NCBI GenBank assembly: GCA_029891385.1 | Contig: CM057232.1 | Location: 63,053,824 to 63,117,823 of the forward strand | Source of the DNA: Erythroxylum novogranatense | Taxonomy: Eukaryota > Streptophyta > Magnoliopsida > Malpighiales > Erythroxylaceae | Reading direction: 5' to 3' | DNA: 64,000 nt | In this document: one piece after another, positions 1 through 11,018 of the stretch | How the letters are laid out: each line of letters opens with the position of its first letter | Numbering within the stretch: the stretch's first letter is position 1 | Program-made: the position numbers and the translations under genes | The notes under the pieces: model-generated | The model's database searches: none | Seen by the model: only the letters and a program-made list of their open reading frames with translations | What the model was told of the DNA's origin: nothing

Positions 1-154
1 CATGATTTTGTTGTGTTTGTGGCTAATTTTGGGTTGAAATGAGTTTAAAAATGAAGTAGGAATGATGGTTTAGGGTTAAGATGAATTATATTTGAATTAT
101 GGGAGGTATATGATTGAAGAATGTGGGAAAAACAGGTATTCAGGTGATTTTGGG

Positions 155-235
155 CTCGCACGTCGCGACGTGCTCATGCGCGTCGTGGCCTACTTGACTT
201 CCTCGTCATGGCGAAATCGAAGCTTCATGGCAAAA
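155..235. repeat. CG-rich palindromic island in A 5' LTR
   Basis: Contains the perfect 16-bp palindrome GCACGTCGCGACGTGC at 158-173, followed by a GCGCGTCGTGG-like word. The flanks are AT-rich. It is followed at about 278-345 by a tail (ATAACTTTTGCTGTAGATG-like, then TCCAAATGAGGTGATTTT) that also follows the islands in D, F, the A 3' LTR and, more loosely, B. Confidence 0.85.
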
Positions 236-1138
236 AATCCTGTTTTCCTGCACAGACATATTTTTGTATTTTAGGCATACCTTTTGCTGTAGATGTCCAA
301 ATGAGGTGATTTTTGATTCGTTGTAAACTAGAGACAAAGGGATACAGGTTTCATGAAGAAAGGAAGTTTTGAATCAGTCTCGAAGGATCTCATATTTTGG
401 ATGGAATTCGAGTATAGATTATAGTGTTTTCACTTTTGATTTTCAAAGCTTTATGAATTTCCTTTGAATGTTGTTTGAATGAGAACTTGGTTTGTTATAG
501 GAAACCAAGCAGACCTAATCCAATCGCAAGAGGGAGGAGAACATTGAACTTGGATTATCAAGCAATATTTGGTGGGTAATATATTTATAGTTGTTGTGTA
601 TGGGCAAATTGTCTTGCTTGCTTGCATGTGTGTGTGACATTGCTTGTTTTGAATTATGGAAATTGTTGAAAATGCATTGTGATTGTGATCATGTATTGCC
701 TTGAAAAATATCACGGCATTTTGTATGAATGAAAAGATGGGAAGCATGATGAGCCTGAAAAGTATGAAAGCATTTGATAAAATGATTTGAGCATGAAATG
801 AATATGTGCTTTGTTTGGGCAAGAGAGGAACGTTTTGTTAGTCACGTGCACGTCGACATATAGCCTTCTCCCAGCTGCCCGCTTGAGGCCACGAGATCCT
901 GAGAAATTGGACTTATTTTGTTCACGGCACGGAACTCTCGAGCCATTTGTTGTGCATTTCATTATTGGTTTGTTAGGCATGATGCATAATTAATTGTTAT
1001 GTGGTGATAAAGAAATTACATGACATATTCTTTGTGATGACATTTTGGTAGCTATAAGATTGTGATTAAATTATTAAGTATTGAATTGCTATATATTTAT
1101 GTTTATATATGCTTGAGTGTGTGGCTCGTTGCCAATGG

Positions 1139-1172
1139 CTATAAATGTATAAGTCACTGAGCTTCGCAGCTC
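1139..1172 (+). promoter_or_regulatory. TATA-like box plus conserved stem-loop in A 5' LTR
   Basis: TATAAAT at 1140-1146 lies 19 bp before the inverted repeat GAGCT-TCGC-AGCTC (1159-1172), flanked by CACT and ACCCCA. The arrangement suggests the core promoter and the first part of the LTR RNA. The promoter role is inference; the stem-loop is directly visible and recurs in B and D with compensating base changes. Confidence 0.5.
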
Positions 1173-1499
1173 ACCCCATTACCTTCCACTCCTCAGGTGC
1201 GGCTCAAGATAACAGTTGATCCTTACAAGGCATCAAAAAGTCCAAGATAGTTAGAAGCTTTTGTACTAAGTTAGTGATTTTGGCTAGCTTTTCAAGCATA
1301 TCAACATTGAGCATCGTTATGTATTTTGTTTTATGCTTTGATATGTATTGTGTTATGTTAGCAAAGTTTGTTCAATCCCTTTGAATTGTAATGACATGAA
1401 AAATTGAAGTTCCTTTTGTATATGAGTGTGTTTAACTTTTAGTTAAAATAAATGTGCATGTGTTAGTATGGATTGCTAAATGTTGGGAGTCGGGTTTCG

Positions 1500-1650
1500 T
1501 AAATTTGGGAGTTCACCATGAGAGCCGATCTGTGTCGCATGGCGTCACCATGAGAGTTCGCCTTGTGGCCGAAGTTCGGCTGTGTGACGCTTTCTATGGC
1601 GCCATCCACGGCTAGCATTTTGTCGCCGCGACGAACCCGCCATTTTCCCC
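1500..1650. repeat. Second CG-rich island near the end of A 5' LTR
   Basis: CG-rich words (GTCGCCGCGACGAACC, TTCGCC, GGCGCC) in an otherwise AT-rich LTR. The matching place in the 3' LTR (39905-40010) has the same kind of words (GTCGCGGCG, TCGTCGCGGTG) but differs in detail, so these islands change faster than their surroundings. Confidence 0.75.
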
Positions 1651-1763
1651 TGCTGCTGATCGTTTAAACTTGAATGTTTTCGACCCTCCCCTCACGCGAT
1701 CCTTACTTGACGACCCAGAGCGGTTGCCTCGGGATAGGAAGCGGGACCCGGTCCCAACATGTT

Positions 1764-1780
1764 TGGTATCAGAGCTTAGG
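1764..1780 (+). promoter_or_regulatory. Primer-binding site of element A
   Basis: TGGTATCAGAGCTTAGG, four bases after the LTR end at 1759, matches the plant initiator-Met tRNA 3' end in its first 12 bases. Minus-strand DNA synthesis would be primed here. The 163 bp from here to the gag start show nothing further. Confidence 0.9.
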
Positions 1781-1943
1781 ATTTTTTGTTCCTAAGCTTA
1801 GAATGCATAATAGTATGAATTGCTTTGATATGTGATTATTTGTTGCATTGTCAATTTATTGATTGCATTAAATGACTTGCATATCATGCATACATATAGG
1901 AATTAAGATTAACATGTAGCTAATCCTTAGTGTTTATATTTGA

Positions 1944-2231
1944 ATGAGTAAGATGTCACCTCGTAGAAGGACACGAGGAGTTCTGCAAGGATTAGTTGCA
2001 CTTGACTCTCCGACAAGAGAGGAGAGTACTAATGAGTCGGTAGCCCCAGGAAATGCTGAGGCTTCTGTAGGGCAAGGTAGCGAGCCCATTCAATCGCAGA
2101 CACAGGAGTCGCCAGTTCTGCAGGAGCAAGTGCCTCCGTTGGATCCGAGGATGTTCCAAGCCTTCACTCAGGAATTTGTGCAGGCTATGAGTCAGATGCC
2201 ACAGCCTTCTGCTTCGTCCCTAGCTAAGAAG
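1944..2231 (+). pseudogene. gag: Element A gag, N-terminal part, split by copia N
   Basis: Starts at ATG 1944 (MSKMSPRRRTRG...) and encodes 96 codons of the variable, glutamine- and proline-rich gag N-terminus (for example PPLDPRMFQAF). The frame stops being gag at 2231, where the LTR of N begins. The first gag codon after N is at 11019 (GKQFDKLRKYG) once one TSD copy is removed, in the same frame. Gag would form the cytoplasmic particle that packages the RNA. The native gene is destroyed by the 8.8-kb insertion. Confidence 0.88.
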
Positions 2232-4173
2232 TGTAAGTGGTAAGTCGACTTGTACCATGTGTAAGTCGACTTATGCTTGCACGGTACAGATAAGTCGACT
2301 TGTACATTGCATAAGTCGACTTATTCAAGGACGGTACTGTTTATTTGTGCCCTAAAGGCAATCCTCTTTAGCGCGTTTTATTCACAGTCGTATGTAGACT
2401 GAATGAATAAATAAAGAAAAGGCATTATTCATTAATTTGATATTCATAAACATAGTTTATGAATTGATTGGATCTTTAATCGAATTAATGAAGTCCATGA
2501 TATATGACATAGCATGAAGGAAATTATGATGTGATCATACTACTGAGATTCCTATCATGTGCAATTATGTCAAGATATCTAAATTCTCCTAGTCATAGGA
2601 TTAATGAGGCTGGACATCATTAATCCGGATAGACTAACACATGTCATATTCCTTGATTGGATCAGCGGTGGATCTCGAAGCGTAAATATGAGATATTTAG
2701 AATTGACATGTGGATGCTTACTAGTGGTAGTAAGTTCATTGGATGACTGCCATGAGATCATCACATGGATATCTTATCTAAGTGTCGTTGATAATCTCAT
2801 CATAGCAATGGTGCAAGTATCCTTAGACTTGAGGTACTCGAGGATATCTTGAATCTTGATCACGTGCTGACTCCATTCCTTGTTGCCTTCGGAGGTAACT
2901 CATAGGGTGGTGCTTGGTGCGGCTTGAGGTATTTGAAGATAATTGAGTAGCCAATAAAGGATTCACCACTTACGGATTAGCGGAAGAGATACCCATAGCC
3001 TCTTGTCGGGATCATTACTAAGGTGGCGGCATGTATGTCATGAAGAGTGTCTTCAATGACATATAGAGTAATGAGTCCCGGGCGAGAACGATATCACTTA
3101 GGCTAGACTCGGTCTAGTGAGAGTTGACACTCTTACCATACTCATAACCAAGTGGGGTATAGGATGGTGAAAGGACGAATTACGCAGTAATTGTCTATGG
3201 AAGGGTTCGTGATTTGGTTACGTGATGAATACATCAAACCGATTACTTTCCGGTCAATTGGGGTCATGATGTGTTGCTAGATACGCTCATGACTTACTCA
3301 GTTAATTGTTAATCTAAGTGGCCAACATAACCGGAACCTAAAGGGTCACACGCATAAGAGTGTTTGGAGAATCAGTAAAATAGTAATTGGTGAGTTCTAA
3401 TTATGGAGAGCATTAGGATTAAATGGATCCCAATGGGATTGGGATATGTCGATGAGATCGCGACATCAATATTGCTAAGAAAGGTTTAGGAGTTGTTTTG
3501 ACATCGGGGCTCGGTGGTAGTAGGGACCAGGCCCAGTTGGACTGGACCTTAGCAATTATTTATATCATTAATTAATTAAATAAATAATTAATTAATTATA
3601 TAAATTAAAGCCATGTGCACGTTGGATGTGGGAGAAGAGGATAAAGTCATTTGACTTTTCAAAGCTTTATTAGTTTATTCTTTAAAGAAATGAATGGCTA
3701 ATAAGCTTACACTTGGCATAAGCTTATGGAACTCTCTTTTAAAGGTTAAAAGATAGACAAAGAAGGCAATGAAATGGTGTGGTCGACGGTTGCTCCATGG
3801 AGAAAGAAGAGAAGAATTTTTTCCTTAAGTGTTAAGGAAAGTTGGAATGGTGATTTCAAGGCTTCTTCTTCTTCAACCATCGATTTCTTTCTTCTCCAAG
3901 CACAAGGTCCAACGTTTCATCCAAGCTCTCCAGGACAGAGGTAGGGTCTAGCAGCCTTTAATCTGTTCTAGCTATTTTCGGGTCAAAGGGGTTTGATCCG
4001 GTTAGATTTTCTGATCTCTGCGTGGATCACCTTTAGAGATAGTCTCTTTTAGCTATTTAGGTTGATGTCTTCATACGGATACCAAGATCCTGGGTTTCGG
4101 GAAAGTTCCGAGAACAAAAATTTTTGTTTTCCGCTGCCGGTACATGTGATGTACCTCCCAGGATTTTCCTACA
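2232..4173 (+). repeat. Element N 5' LTR (1942 bp)
   Basis: TG..CA ends. It carries four AAGTCGACTT palindromes near its start (2242-2322) and a TTAA/TAAT-rich stretch at about 3567-3606. It includes about 892 bp (2490-3381) that the 3' LTR lacks. The rest matches the 3' LTR closely but with scattered small differences. Confidence 0.95.
2242..2322. repeat. AAGTCGACTT cluster, N 5' LTR (4 copies)
   Basis: Four exact copies of the 10-bp palindrome, each extended to TAAGTCGACTTRT, in 81 bp. Repeated at 9988-10068 in the 3' LTR. Confidence 0.97.
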
Positions 4174-4174
4174 G

Positions 4175-4192
4175 TGGTATCAGAGCGTCTGG
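4175..4192 (+). promoter_or_regulatory. Primer-binding site of element N
   Basis: TGGTATCAGAGCGTCTGG, one base after the LTR end at 4173; the first 12 bases fit plant initiator-Met tRNA. Confidence 0.9.
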
Positions 4193-5290
4193 TATCCCGT
4201 ATGAAGCTATAACCTAAGCGAGATCAGAATCCCTAATGGAATTTGCTGTTGATGCATGCTTGCTGTCCAAATTTCGTTTCTGTATAGAGATGCATTTTTC
4301 GAAATTTTTCTGCCCAGAAATTTTCATAACATGTTAGAGAATATGGCTATGAATTTTAAGAATTTATTGATTTGATTTGATATAGTTTTGCTAATTAATT
4401 CCCTAAGGTTACAGATGTTGTTTTGTGAAACGATTCTGGAACAGGCATGAGTATAAAATCGAGAATAAATTCTAGAAAAATTGTTTTTCGGATTTTCCTT
4501 CACCTACATGTCTCTAAGATGTTGGTGAATGTCTGTGAGCATGGAAATTGGATTTCAAGGTGATTGGATATTTATTCACGAATTTATTCTATGCTGTTGG
4601 GAATTACTGTGCTGATGAACACAGATTTTTAATCGGTTTTGTTATTTAGGTTGACTGAGTTTTTGATGGCCTAAAATCCTGAAAAACTTCATGTAGCATG
4701 TTCTGAACATGTAGTAACCTATATAATTTTCTCATGATTTATTGAAATTGTTTCATTGATCATTTCGAGCAATGTACAGAACTGGACAGTTTTGTGAAAA
4801 TTGTTGGGACTGTTTTGCTTGGCTTGATTGAGTGTGCTTTTCAGTTCCAATGCCTTGCACCATTTTAATGTGATTAAAATGTGTTATCTTGATGTAGTAT
4901 GATTGCCAAACTGAATTGCTTGAATTTGCTTTTCAAGAATTTTTGAATGCGAATTGGTCACATTAGCGTCTCGGTAGTATTTTGCATTATCTTGTTTGTT
5001 TTGACCGTCATATTTTTTATGGCATGTGCTGAAGTAAATTTGATAATGTATGTGCTAGCTAGAGATGCTTAGGATGATAATTTGGGTGTTCCTAAATTGT
5101 TTGGAAATTAATGAGTTTTGACTCATTTCAAGCTTTTCATATAGTTTGACTATTTAAGGCATTTATGAATCAATGAAGTGTTCATTGAGGCATCAATTCA
5201 CAGATATTACCCTAGGTATGATGGTGTTGAGAATTGGAATTGTACTGATTGAGGAATTAGCCGATTAGAGATTTTAGCAAAATTCCCTGA

Positions 5291-5520
5291 ATAAGTCGAC
5301 TTGTATAAGGTATAAGTCGACTTGTTCAAGAGTTTTGGATAAGTCGACTTATGAATAGAATAAGTCGACTTGTTCAAGATCTCAGTATAAGTCGACTTGT
5401 AGCACCTTGTAAGTCGACTTGTACATGGGCAGGTGAAATAAGTCGACTTGTGTCATACAAGTCGACTTGTTTAATGAGCAGAAGCATAAGTCGACTTGCA
5501 TTTGATGAAAGTCGACTTGT
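5291..5520. repeat. AAGTCGACTT array in N leader (10 copies)
   Basis: Ten exact copies of the palindromic decamer in 230 bp, usually preceded by TA or AT and followed by GT, with irregular spacers that do not repeat. The conserved unit is therefore the palindrome, not a longer tandem monomer. Confidence 0.97.
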
Positions 5521-5713
5521 GGCATGCATAGGTTGGATGATGGATGATTATAAGGATTGATTCAATTGGATTGATGAAACCTAAATCATTCCATATAGTC
5601 CTGGCGACTATAATCCTTCAGCTTGGAGTCGAGAATTCGAAATCCCTCCTCGGAATATGAAAACTAACGCTTTCCATTAATATGGTAAGAATCAGAGTTC
5701 TTATAGGGTTAGG

Positions 5714-6094
5714 TTGTTGAGCAAACTCAAGCTCACTCTATACGGATATGTTGAACCATGAAAATAAGATTTTCGATTAATGGGTTGGTTTTCCTTTGGG
5801 CGTTAGTTTGTTGAGCAAACTCAAGGTCAACGTGGACGAGGCGAAATTGGGTAGCATACATTAGATGTATGCGCATCAAAAGTTGATACCCGATGAAGTG
5901 CACACATCAACAAGTTGATAGCGATTGATAGTTGTGTCTAAGATGTAATTGGTATATCGATACCTCCGAGACATAAGGTGGCTTGTTGGACAAATCTAAG
6001 GTCATTCTCAATGTCGGTTATCGATGATACAATTGGTATGACCGATACCTACCGATTGACCTAAGTTGTGGCTTGTTGGGCAAACTCGAGGTCA
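5714..6094 (+). repeat. Dispersed leader motif, 4 copies
   Basis: Copies start at 5714, 5808, 5983 and 6073, each close to TTGTTGRGCAAACTCAAGG followed by TCA, usually just before a short unrelated spacer. Related copies occur on the minus strand in C at 46217, 46401 and 46498. Confidence 0.8.
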
Positions 6095-6309
6095 CTCTTA
6101 GCAATGTCGGATATCGACCCACTAGGACATTATGTCACTTTGTTTCTCGGATTACGTAAAGAGGTTATGGATTCTAGGAAACTAGTAGGAACCATATGCA
6201 TATCATGCAAGTCCTTATGATCATGCGAGCATATCTATTCTATCATTCCTTCTCTCTCGCGCTAGGTTAATTGAAGAAGTCTTTCGGTGTGAATTTTCGC
6301 TCTCTATAC

Positions 6310-7075
6310 GGACCGAATTTTCTTGATTGGCTAAGGAATCGAGAATTGTTCTTAGATCGAGGCGGGATCGTCCTAGATGTTCCACTTCGAGATGCACTGC
6401 TGTCGATGCTTGATAAGGATCGAAAGCATAATGTAAGCATCTAAGGGCGATGATATGGATACTTGCTTTATGCTTGCCTCGATGTCACTAGACTGCGGGG
6501 AAGCAAAGACGAGTCCATGGATGCTCACTTTATAGTATTTCATCTTAGGGAGTGTTTGATGAGCAAGCTCGATGCGAAAGGTTCAAGACCTCAAGGCTTC
6601 TCATCACCACAAAGATGGCTCGAGGATATCATTGGCGGTATGCCCTAAAGATGAATGGCTATATTGAGAGATTGGTCGTCTTAGGATTTGTAATGGATTA
6701 TGAGTTAAGTAGAGACTTAATTCTAGTTGGATTGTCTGATGGTTATTCACAGTTTGTGATAAACCTATCGGATAAACCAAATATCCACAACAATTCCTGA
6801 GCTGATCAATCTGCTCAAGACAGCTGAGCAGGCTATCAAGAAGGATAGCAAGCAAGTGCTAATGGTTGATGCTTCTTCTTCTGGTTCAAAGAAGAAAAAA
6901 GGCCAAGAAACCAAAGGGAAGTGCCATCAAGGAAAAACCAAAGATTCTGCCCCAAAATGATTTTGCTTACATTGTGGCAAGACTAGCCACTAGAGGCGAT
7001 ACTGTAAAATTTATCTGGAGTTCCTGAAGCAGAAGAAGGCATCAAATGCCTCTACTTCTTCAAATATGTTTGTCA
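6310..7075 (+). pseudogene. gag: Element N gag remnant (copia type)
   Basis: Pieces match the C gag at 45340-46038: ERFKTSRLL, YALKMNGYIERL, LGFVMDYELS and LILVGLSDGYSQFV are readable around 6570-6760. A zinc knuckle pattern Cx2Cx4Hx4C (CLHCGKTSH then a stop, then RRYC) lies at about 6964-7005. Several stops and frameshifts break the frame, and the first part of gag is barely recognisable. It is the UBN2-type gag that coats copia RNA; this copy cannot be expressed as one protein. Confidence 0.8.
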
Positions 7076-8300
7076 TTGAGGTTAATACTATTCCTGATCC
7101 AAACATATCGGTATTTGATACCGGTTGTGACTCATACATATGAAATGATATGCAGGACCTCAGGGACAGTAGAAAGCTCATAAAAGGAGAACTAGACCTT
7201 TGTGTAGGTAATGCAGCAAGAGTTGCTACATTAGCCGTAGATACTTATGTCTTGTTCCTCCCTAGTGGGCTTATATTTAAATTGGATGATTGACATTTTG
7301 TACCTGTTTTAAACAAAGAACATATTGTATGTTTTATGTTTAAATAGAGCTGATTTCCATTGGACTTTTAGTAGCAATGGTTGTTCTATTAGTTGAATGG
7401 AAGGCTCTATGCTCTTTGGTACATTATGCAATTGAATTGACATATTAGATATGTCATATCCGATTCTGAATGTCAATGGCGGAAAGACATAATCGAGATA
7501 ATTTAAAATCAACTTACTTATGGCATTGTCGAAACGGCCATAAATAAATGAGACACGCATCGCTAAGCTCCATAAGAGTGGATGTTTAGGGTCATTTGAT
7601 TATGAATCATATGACACATGCGAATCTTGTTTATTAGGCAAGATGACTAAGTTATCCTTTAAAGGAAAGGGTGAACGAGTGAATGGAATATTAGACCTAA
7701 TACATTCAGATGTATGTGGTCCGATGTCCATCCATGCCACAAGTGGTTGTTTTTACTTCATTACTTTTATCGGTGATTATTCACGATATAGGTACCTGTA
7801 TCTGTAGAGATACAAATATGAAGCGTTTGAAAAGTTCAAATAATTCAGAAATGAAGTAGAAAACTAACTTGGTAAAAGTATGAATACATTACGATCTGAT
7901 CGTGGTGGAAAATGCTTAAACCAACAGTTTTGGATTATCTCAGAGATAATGGGATTTTATCTCAGTATACTCCACCTTACACGCCGTAGCACAATGCTGT
8001 GGCTGAAAGGAGAAATCGAACTTTGTTAGACATGGTGCGATTGATGATAGGTTTTGCGATTTTGGGAATATCTTTCGAGGGCATTTGTTTACTTGCTAAA
8101 CGAGTTCCATTAAAGGCAGTTGTGGTTACTCCATATGGAGATATGGACTAACTGAAAGCCCTATCTTTCTCATCTGAAAGTTTGGGGTTGTCCTGCTTAT
8201 GTGTAGCGGACACAGTCAGATACATTTGATGCAAAATCTGATAAGTGTTTGTTCGTGGAATATCAATTCTACCTTGCTTAGGAACAAAAGTTGTTTGTTT
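7076..8300 (+). pseudogene. pol: Element N protease-integrase remnant (copia type)
   Basis: The protease active site is readable as VFDTGCDSYI at about 7108-7140, followed by a stop, then the block matching C (LRDSRKLIKGELDL, LAVDTYVLFLPSGL). The integrase zinc region (CESCLLGKMTKLSF) is at about 7620-7660, the core (LIHSDVCGPMSIHATSG, FITFIGDYSRYRYLYL) at about 7690-7805, and the final motif near AVAERRNRTLLDMV at about 8000-8035. Stops occur inside the core. The product would process the polyprotein and insert the cDNA. Comparison with C at 40115-41137 supports the assignment. Confidence 0.85.
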
Positions 8301-8499
8301 CCAAGCATGCTGTTTTCTTAAAGAAAGAGTTTCTTTTACAAGAGGACAGTGGGAGCAAAGTTTAACTTGGAGAAGTTCAAGATGCTCGAACAAACACAAA
8401 TCAACTGCCTGAACTTGAAACTGTCACTCATATAGATGAGGTAACAGTTCAACCTTCTACTACACACATTTACGTGGGGTCTTGTAGGATACCTTGTTC

Positions 8500-9964
8500 G
8501 AGAGAGATATGGATTTCGTGAGGAGCAGAATGACGTGTGCTCATATGAGATGATCGCCTACTACCTATGAGCAGTTACGAAAAGTTGAGTGCGAAACATG
8601 GCTTTGTGCCATGAAATCTGAAATGGATTCCATGTATGAAAACTAAGTATGGACTTTGGTTGTTACACGAAGGATAAAACCCACGAGGGTGCAAAGGAGT
8701 TTTCGAAGAAAACCAACATGGATGGTAATTTGATTACCTATAAAGCAATGCTTCGGTTAAAGGATTAAATCACAGACAAAGAGTTGACTATGACAAGACC
8801 TTGACCCGTAGCAATGCTTAAATCCATTAGGATACTCTAGCCATTGTCACTCATTATGATTATGAGATATGGCAAATGGATGTGAAGACGACTTTCTGAG
8901 AGGAAATCTGCAGAGGATGTGTATGACACAACCTGAGGGCTTCACTTCCATCGATGGCAAAAAGGTATGCAAGCTTCAGAATTCCATGTATGGATTGCAG
9001 CAAGTATCCAGGAGTTCGATTATCCGTTTTGATGAGTTAATCAAAGAGTTTAATTTCTCATAAAATCCGGATGATCACTGTGTGTATAAGAAGGTTAATG
9101 GGACTGCAATCGTATTCCTTGTGTTGTATGTAGATGACATACTGTAACTAGGAAACGATGTCTCTATGCTACAATCAGTTAAGATTTGGTTGTCCAATCA
9201 ATATGTGATGAAAGACCTTGGTAAAGCAACTTATATCCAAGGGATATAGATTTATAGAGATAAATCAAAAGGTTGCTTGGTCTTTCACAATCATCGTACA
9301 TAGATGAGATGCTAAAGAGGTTTAGCATGGAACAATGCTATGTACGAGGCCCGATGTATCGTATGCTCTAAGTGTTACGAGCGGATACCAATCGGATCTG
9401 GTGAGGGTCCTTTGGGTGGTATCAAGAATATCCTCAAGTACTTGCGAAGCACTAAGGATGTTTTCTTGATCTATGGAGATGGAAATCTCTAAGTGAGCGG
9501 GCATTTAGATGCAAGTATTTAATCTGATAAGGATAATTCTGAATCACAATCAGGTTATATACATTCACACTTGAATAGCGTGGCGGTCAATTGAAAAAGT
9601 TCCAAACAAGAGAGGATCGCGATTCATCAACCGAGGCGAGTACATTGCCGCATGAGATCGCATGAGAGCGGTTTGGATCAAAAGTTCATTCTTGAACTTG
9701 ATCTGGTCCCTAGCTATGATGGGCCCATAGGATTGTATTGTGATACAATGGGGCTGGATTAGCGAGCAAAGGAACCAAGGTCTTATCGACGATCCGAACT
9801 CGTGCTTGCCCGATTCGGGAGATCATTAGTCGACATGATATCGATAGAGAGAATTCCCACGAGCAAAGTGTTCTTTGTTCGTTGACAAAGCCATAGTCAC
9901 GGGAGAATTGTGATTCTCATGGACTCGCTTATGGTATTAGATACTAAGGCGATTGGCTTTAGGG
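8500..9964 (+). pseudogene. pol: Element N reverse transcriptase-RNase H remnant
   Basis: A short open piece (8869-9063) gives RT text such as KVCKLQNSMYGLQQ. The catalytic motif LYVDDIL is at about 9126-9146 with a stop just after it. RNase H text (ILKYLRSTKDVFLIYGDG) appears at about 9430-9485, and more degraded text continues to the purine tract. Many changes are short deletions and word replacements, not single substitutions, especially after 9600, so both true decay and assembly error should be considered. Confidence 0.85.
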
Positions 9965-9977
9965 CAAGTGGGAGATT
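9965..9977 (+). promoter_or_regulatory. Polypurine tract of element N
   Basis: CAAGTGGGAGATT directly before the 3' LTR, the usual copia form of the plus-strand primer. Confidence 0.85.
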
Positions 9978-11013
9978 TGTAAGTGGTAAGTCGACTTGTA
10001 CCATGTGTAAGTCGACTTATGCTTGCACGGTACCGATAAGTCGACTTGTACATTGCATAAGTCGACTTATTCAAGGACAGATCTTGTTTATTTGTGCCCT
10101 AAAGGCAATCCCTTTAGCGTTTTATTCACGATCGTATGTAGGTGAATGAATAAATAAAGAAAAGGCATTATTCATTAATTTGATATTCATAAACATAGTT
10201 TATGAATTGATTGGATCTTTAATCGAATTAATAGTAATTGGACTGAGTTTCAATTATGGAGAGCATTAGGATTAAATGGATCCCAATGGGATTGGGATAT
10301 GTCCCGATGAGATCGCGACATCAATATTGCTAAGAAAGGTTTAGGATGTTTTGACATCGGGACCCGATGGCCGTAGGGACCGACCCAGTTGGATGGACCT
10401 TAGCAATTATTTATATCATTAATTAATTAATTAAATAATTAATTAATTATATAAATTAAAGCCATGTGCACGTTGGATGTGGGAGAAGAGGATAAAGTCA
10501 TTTGATTTTTCAAAGCTTTATTAGTTTATTCTTTAAAGAAATGAATGGCTAATAAGCTTACACTTGGCATAAGCTTATGGAACTCTCTTTTAAAGGTTAA
10601 AAGATAGACAAAGAAGGCAATGAAATGGTGTGGTCGACGGTTGCTCCATGGAGAAAGAAGAGAAGAATTTTTTCCTTAAGTGTTAAGGAAAGTTGGAATG
10701 GTGATTTCAAGGCTTCTTCTTCTTCAACCATCGATTTCTTTCTTCTCTAAGCACAAGGTCAACGTTTCATCCAAGCTCTCCGGAGACGGTAGGGTCTAGC
10801 GACTTTTAATCATTTTAGCTATTCCGGGTCAAAGGGTTTGATCGGTTAGATTTTCTTATCTCTGCGTGGATCACCTTTAGAGATAATCTCTTTTGGCTAT
10901 TTAGGTTGATGTCTTCATACGGATATCAAGATCACGGGTTTGAGGAAAGTTAGGGAACAAAATTTTTGTTTTCATTGCGGTACATGTGATGTACCTCCCG
11001 GGATTTTCCTACA
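9978..11013 (+). repeat. Element N 3' LTR (1036 bp, internally deleted)
   Basis: Same ends as the 5' LTR. At about 10231 it jumps from the sequence matching 2489 to that matching 3382, so roughly 892 bp are missing, with a short AAT overlap at the join. Because both LTRs derive from one template, the deletion should postdate insertion or reflect assembly. Confidence 0.95.
9988..10068. repeat. AAGTCGACTT cluster, N 3' LTR (4 copies)
   Basis: Four exact copies, same order and spacers as the 5' LTR cluster. Confidence 0.97.
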
Positions 11014-11018
11014 AGAAG

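Larger units (their letters stand above)
1..1759 (+). repeat. Element A 5' LTR (about 500 bp missing at window start)
   Basis: Position 1 aligns with 38367 of the 3' LTR, whose start is 37864, so about 503 bp lie outside the window. It ends in CCAACA directly before the primer-binding site. The LTR is AT-rich apart from two CG-rich palindromic islands (about 155-235 and 1500-1650). It has no coding content; short open frames here are chance. Confidence 0.93.
4193..6309 (+). other. Long non-coding leader of element N
   Basis: About 2.1 kb between primer site and gag. It has no convincing coding frame. It contains the 10-copy AAGTCGACTT array (5291-5520) and four dispersed copies of a motif near TTGTTGGGCAAACTCAAGG (5714-6094). 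The minus-strand leader of C (46039-47942) is its homologue and keeps three of the four motif copies but not the array. Packaging signals would be expected in such a leader (family knowledge). Confidence 0.8.
2232..11013 (+). mobile_element. Element N: Ty1/copia retrotransposon inserted in A gag
   Basis: Flanked by the TSD AGAAG at 2227-2231 and 11014-11018. LTRs begin TGTAAGTGG and end TTTTCCTACA. A Met-type primer site follows the 5' LTR and a purine tract precedes the 3' LTR. The internal region reads gag, protease, integrase, RT, RNase H, the copia order, but is full of stops and frameshifts. It belongs to the same family as C, judged by leader and gag similarity. It cannot make its own proteins now. 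Confidence 0.95.

Noticed and set aside
155..235. CG-rich islands might be CpG-island promoters of host genes or bacterial/organellar DNA.
   Set aside because: They are under 250 bp, lie inside LTRs at the same relative place, and consist of short palindromic words.
451..822. A 123-codon minus-strand frame in the A LTR, with a related frame at 38825-39349.
   Set aside because: Lies wholly within LTR sequence, has no domain and is only partly conserved between the two LTRs.
1764..1780. TGGTATCAGAGC and similar words looked like ends of tRNA genes.
   Set aside because: Only the 3'-end complement is present, always next to an LTR; no cloverleaf can be formed. They are primer-binding sites.
5291..5520. 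The regularly repeated palindrome could suggest a CRISPR-like array.
   Set aside because: The repeat is only 10 bp, spacers vary in length, the same word occurs in LTRs of plant retrotransposons, and there are no cas genes.
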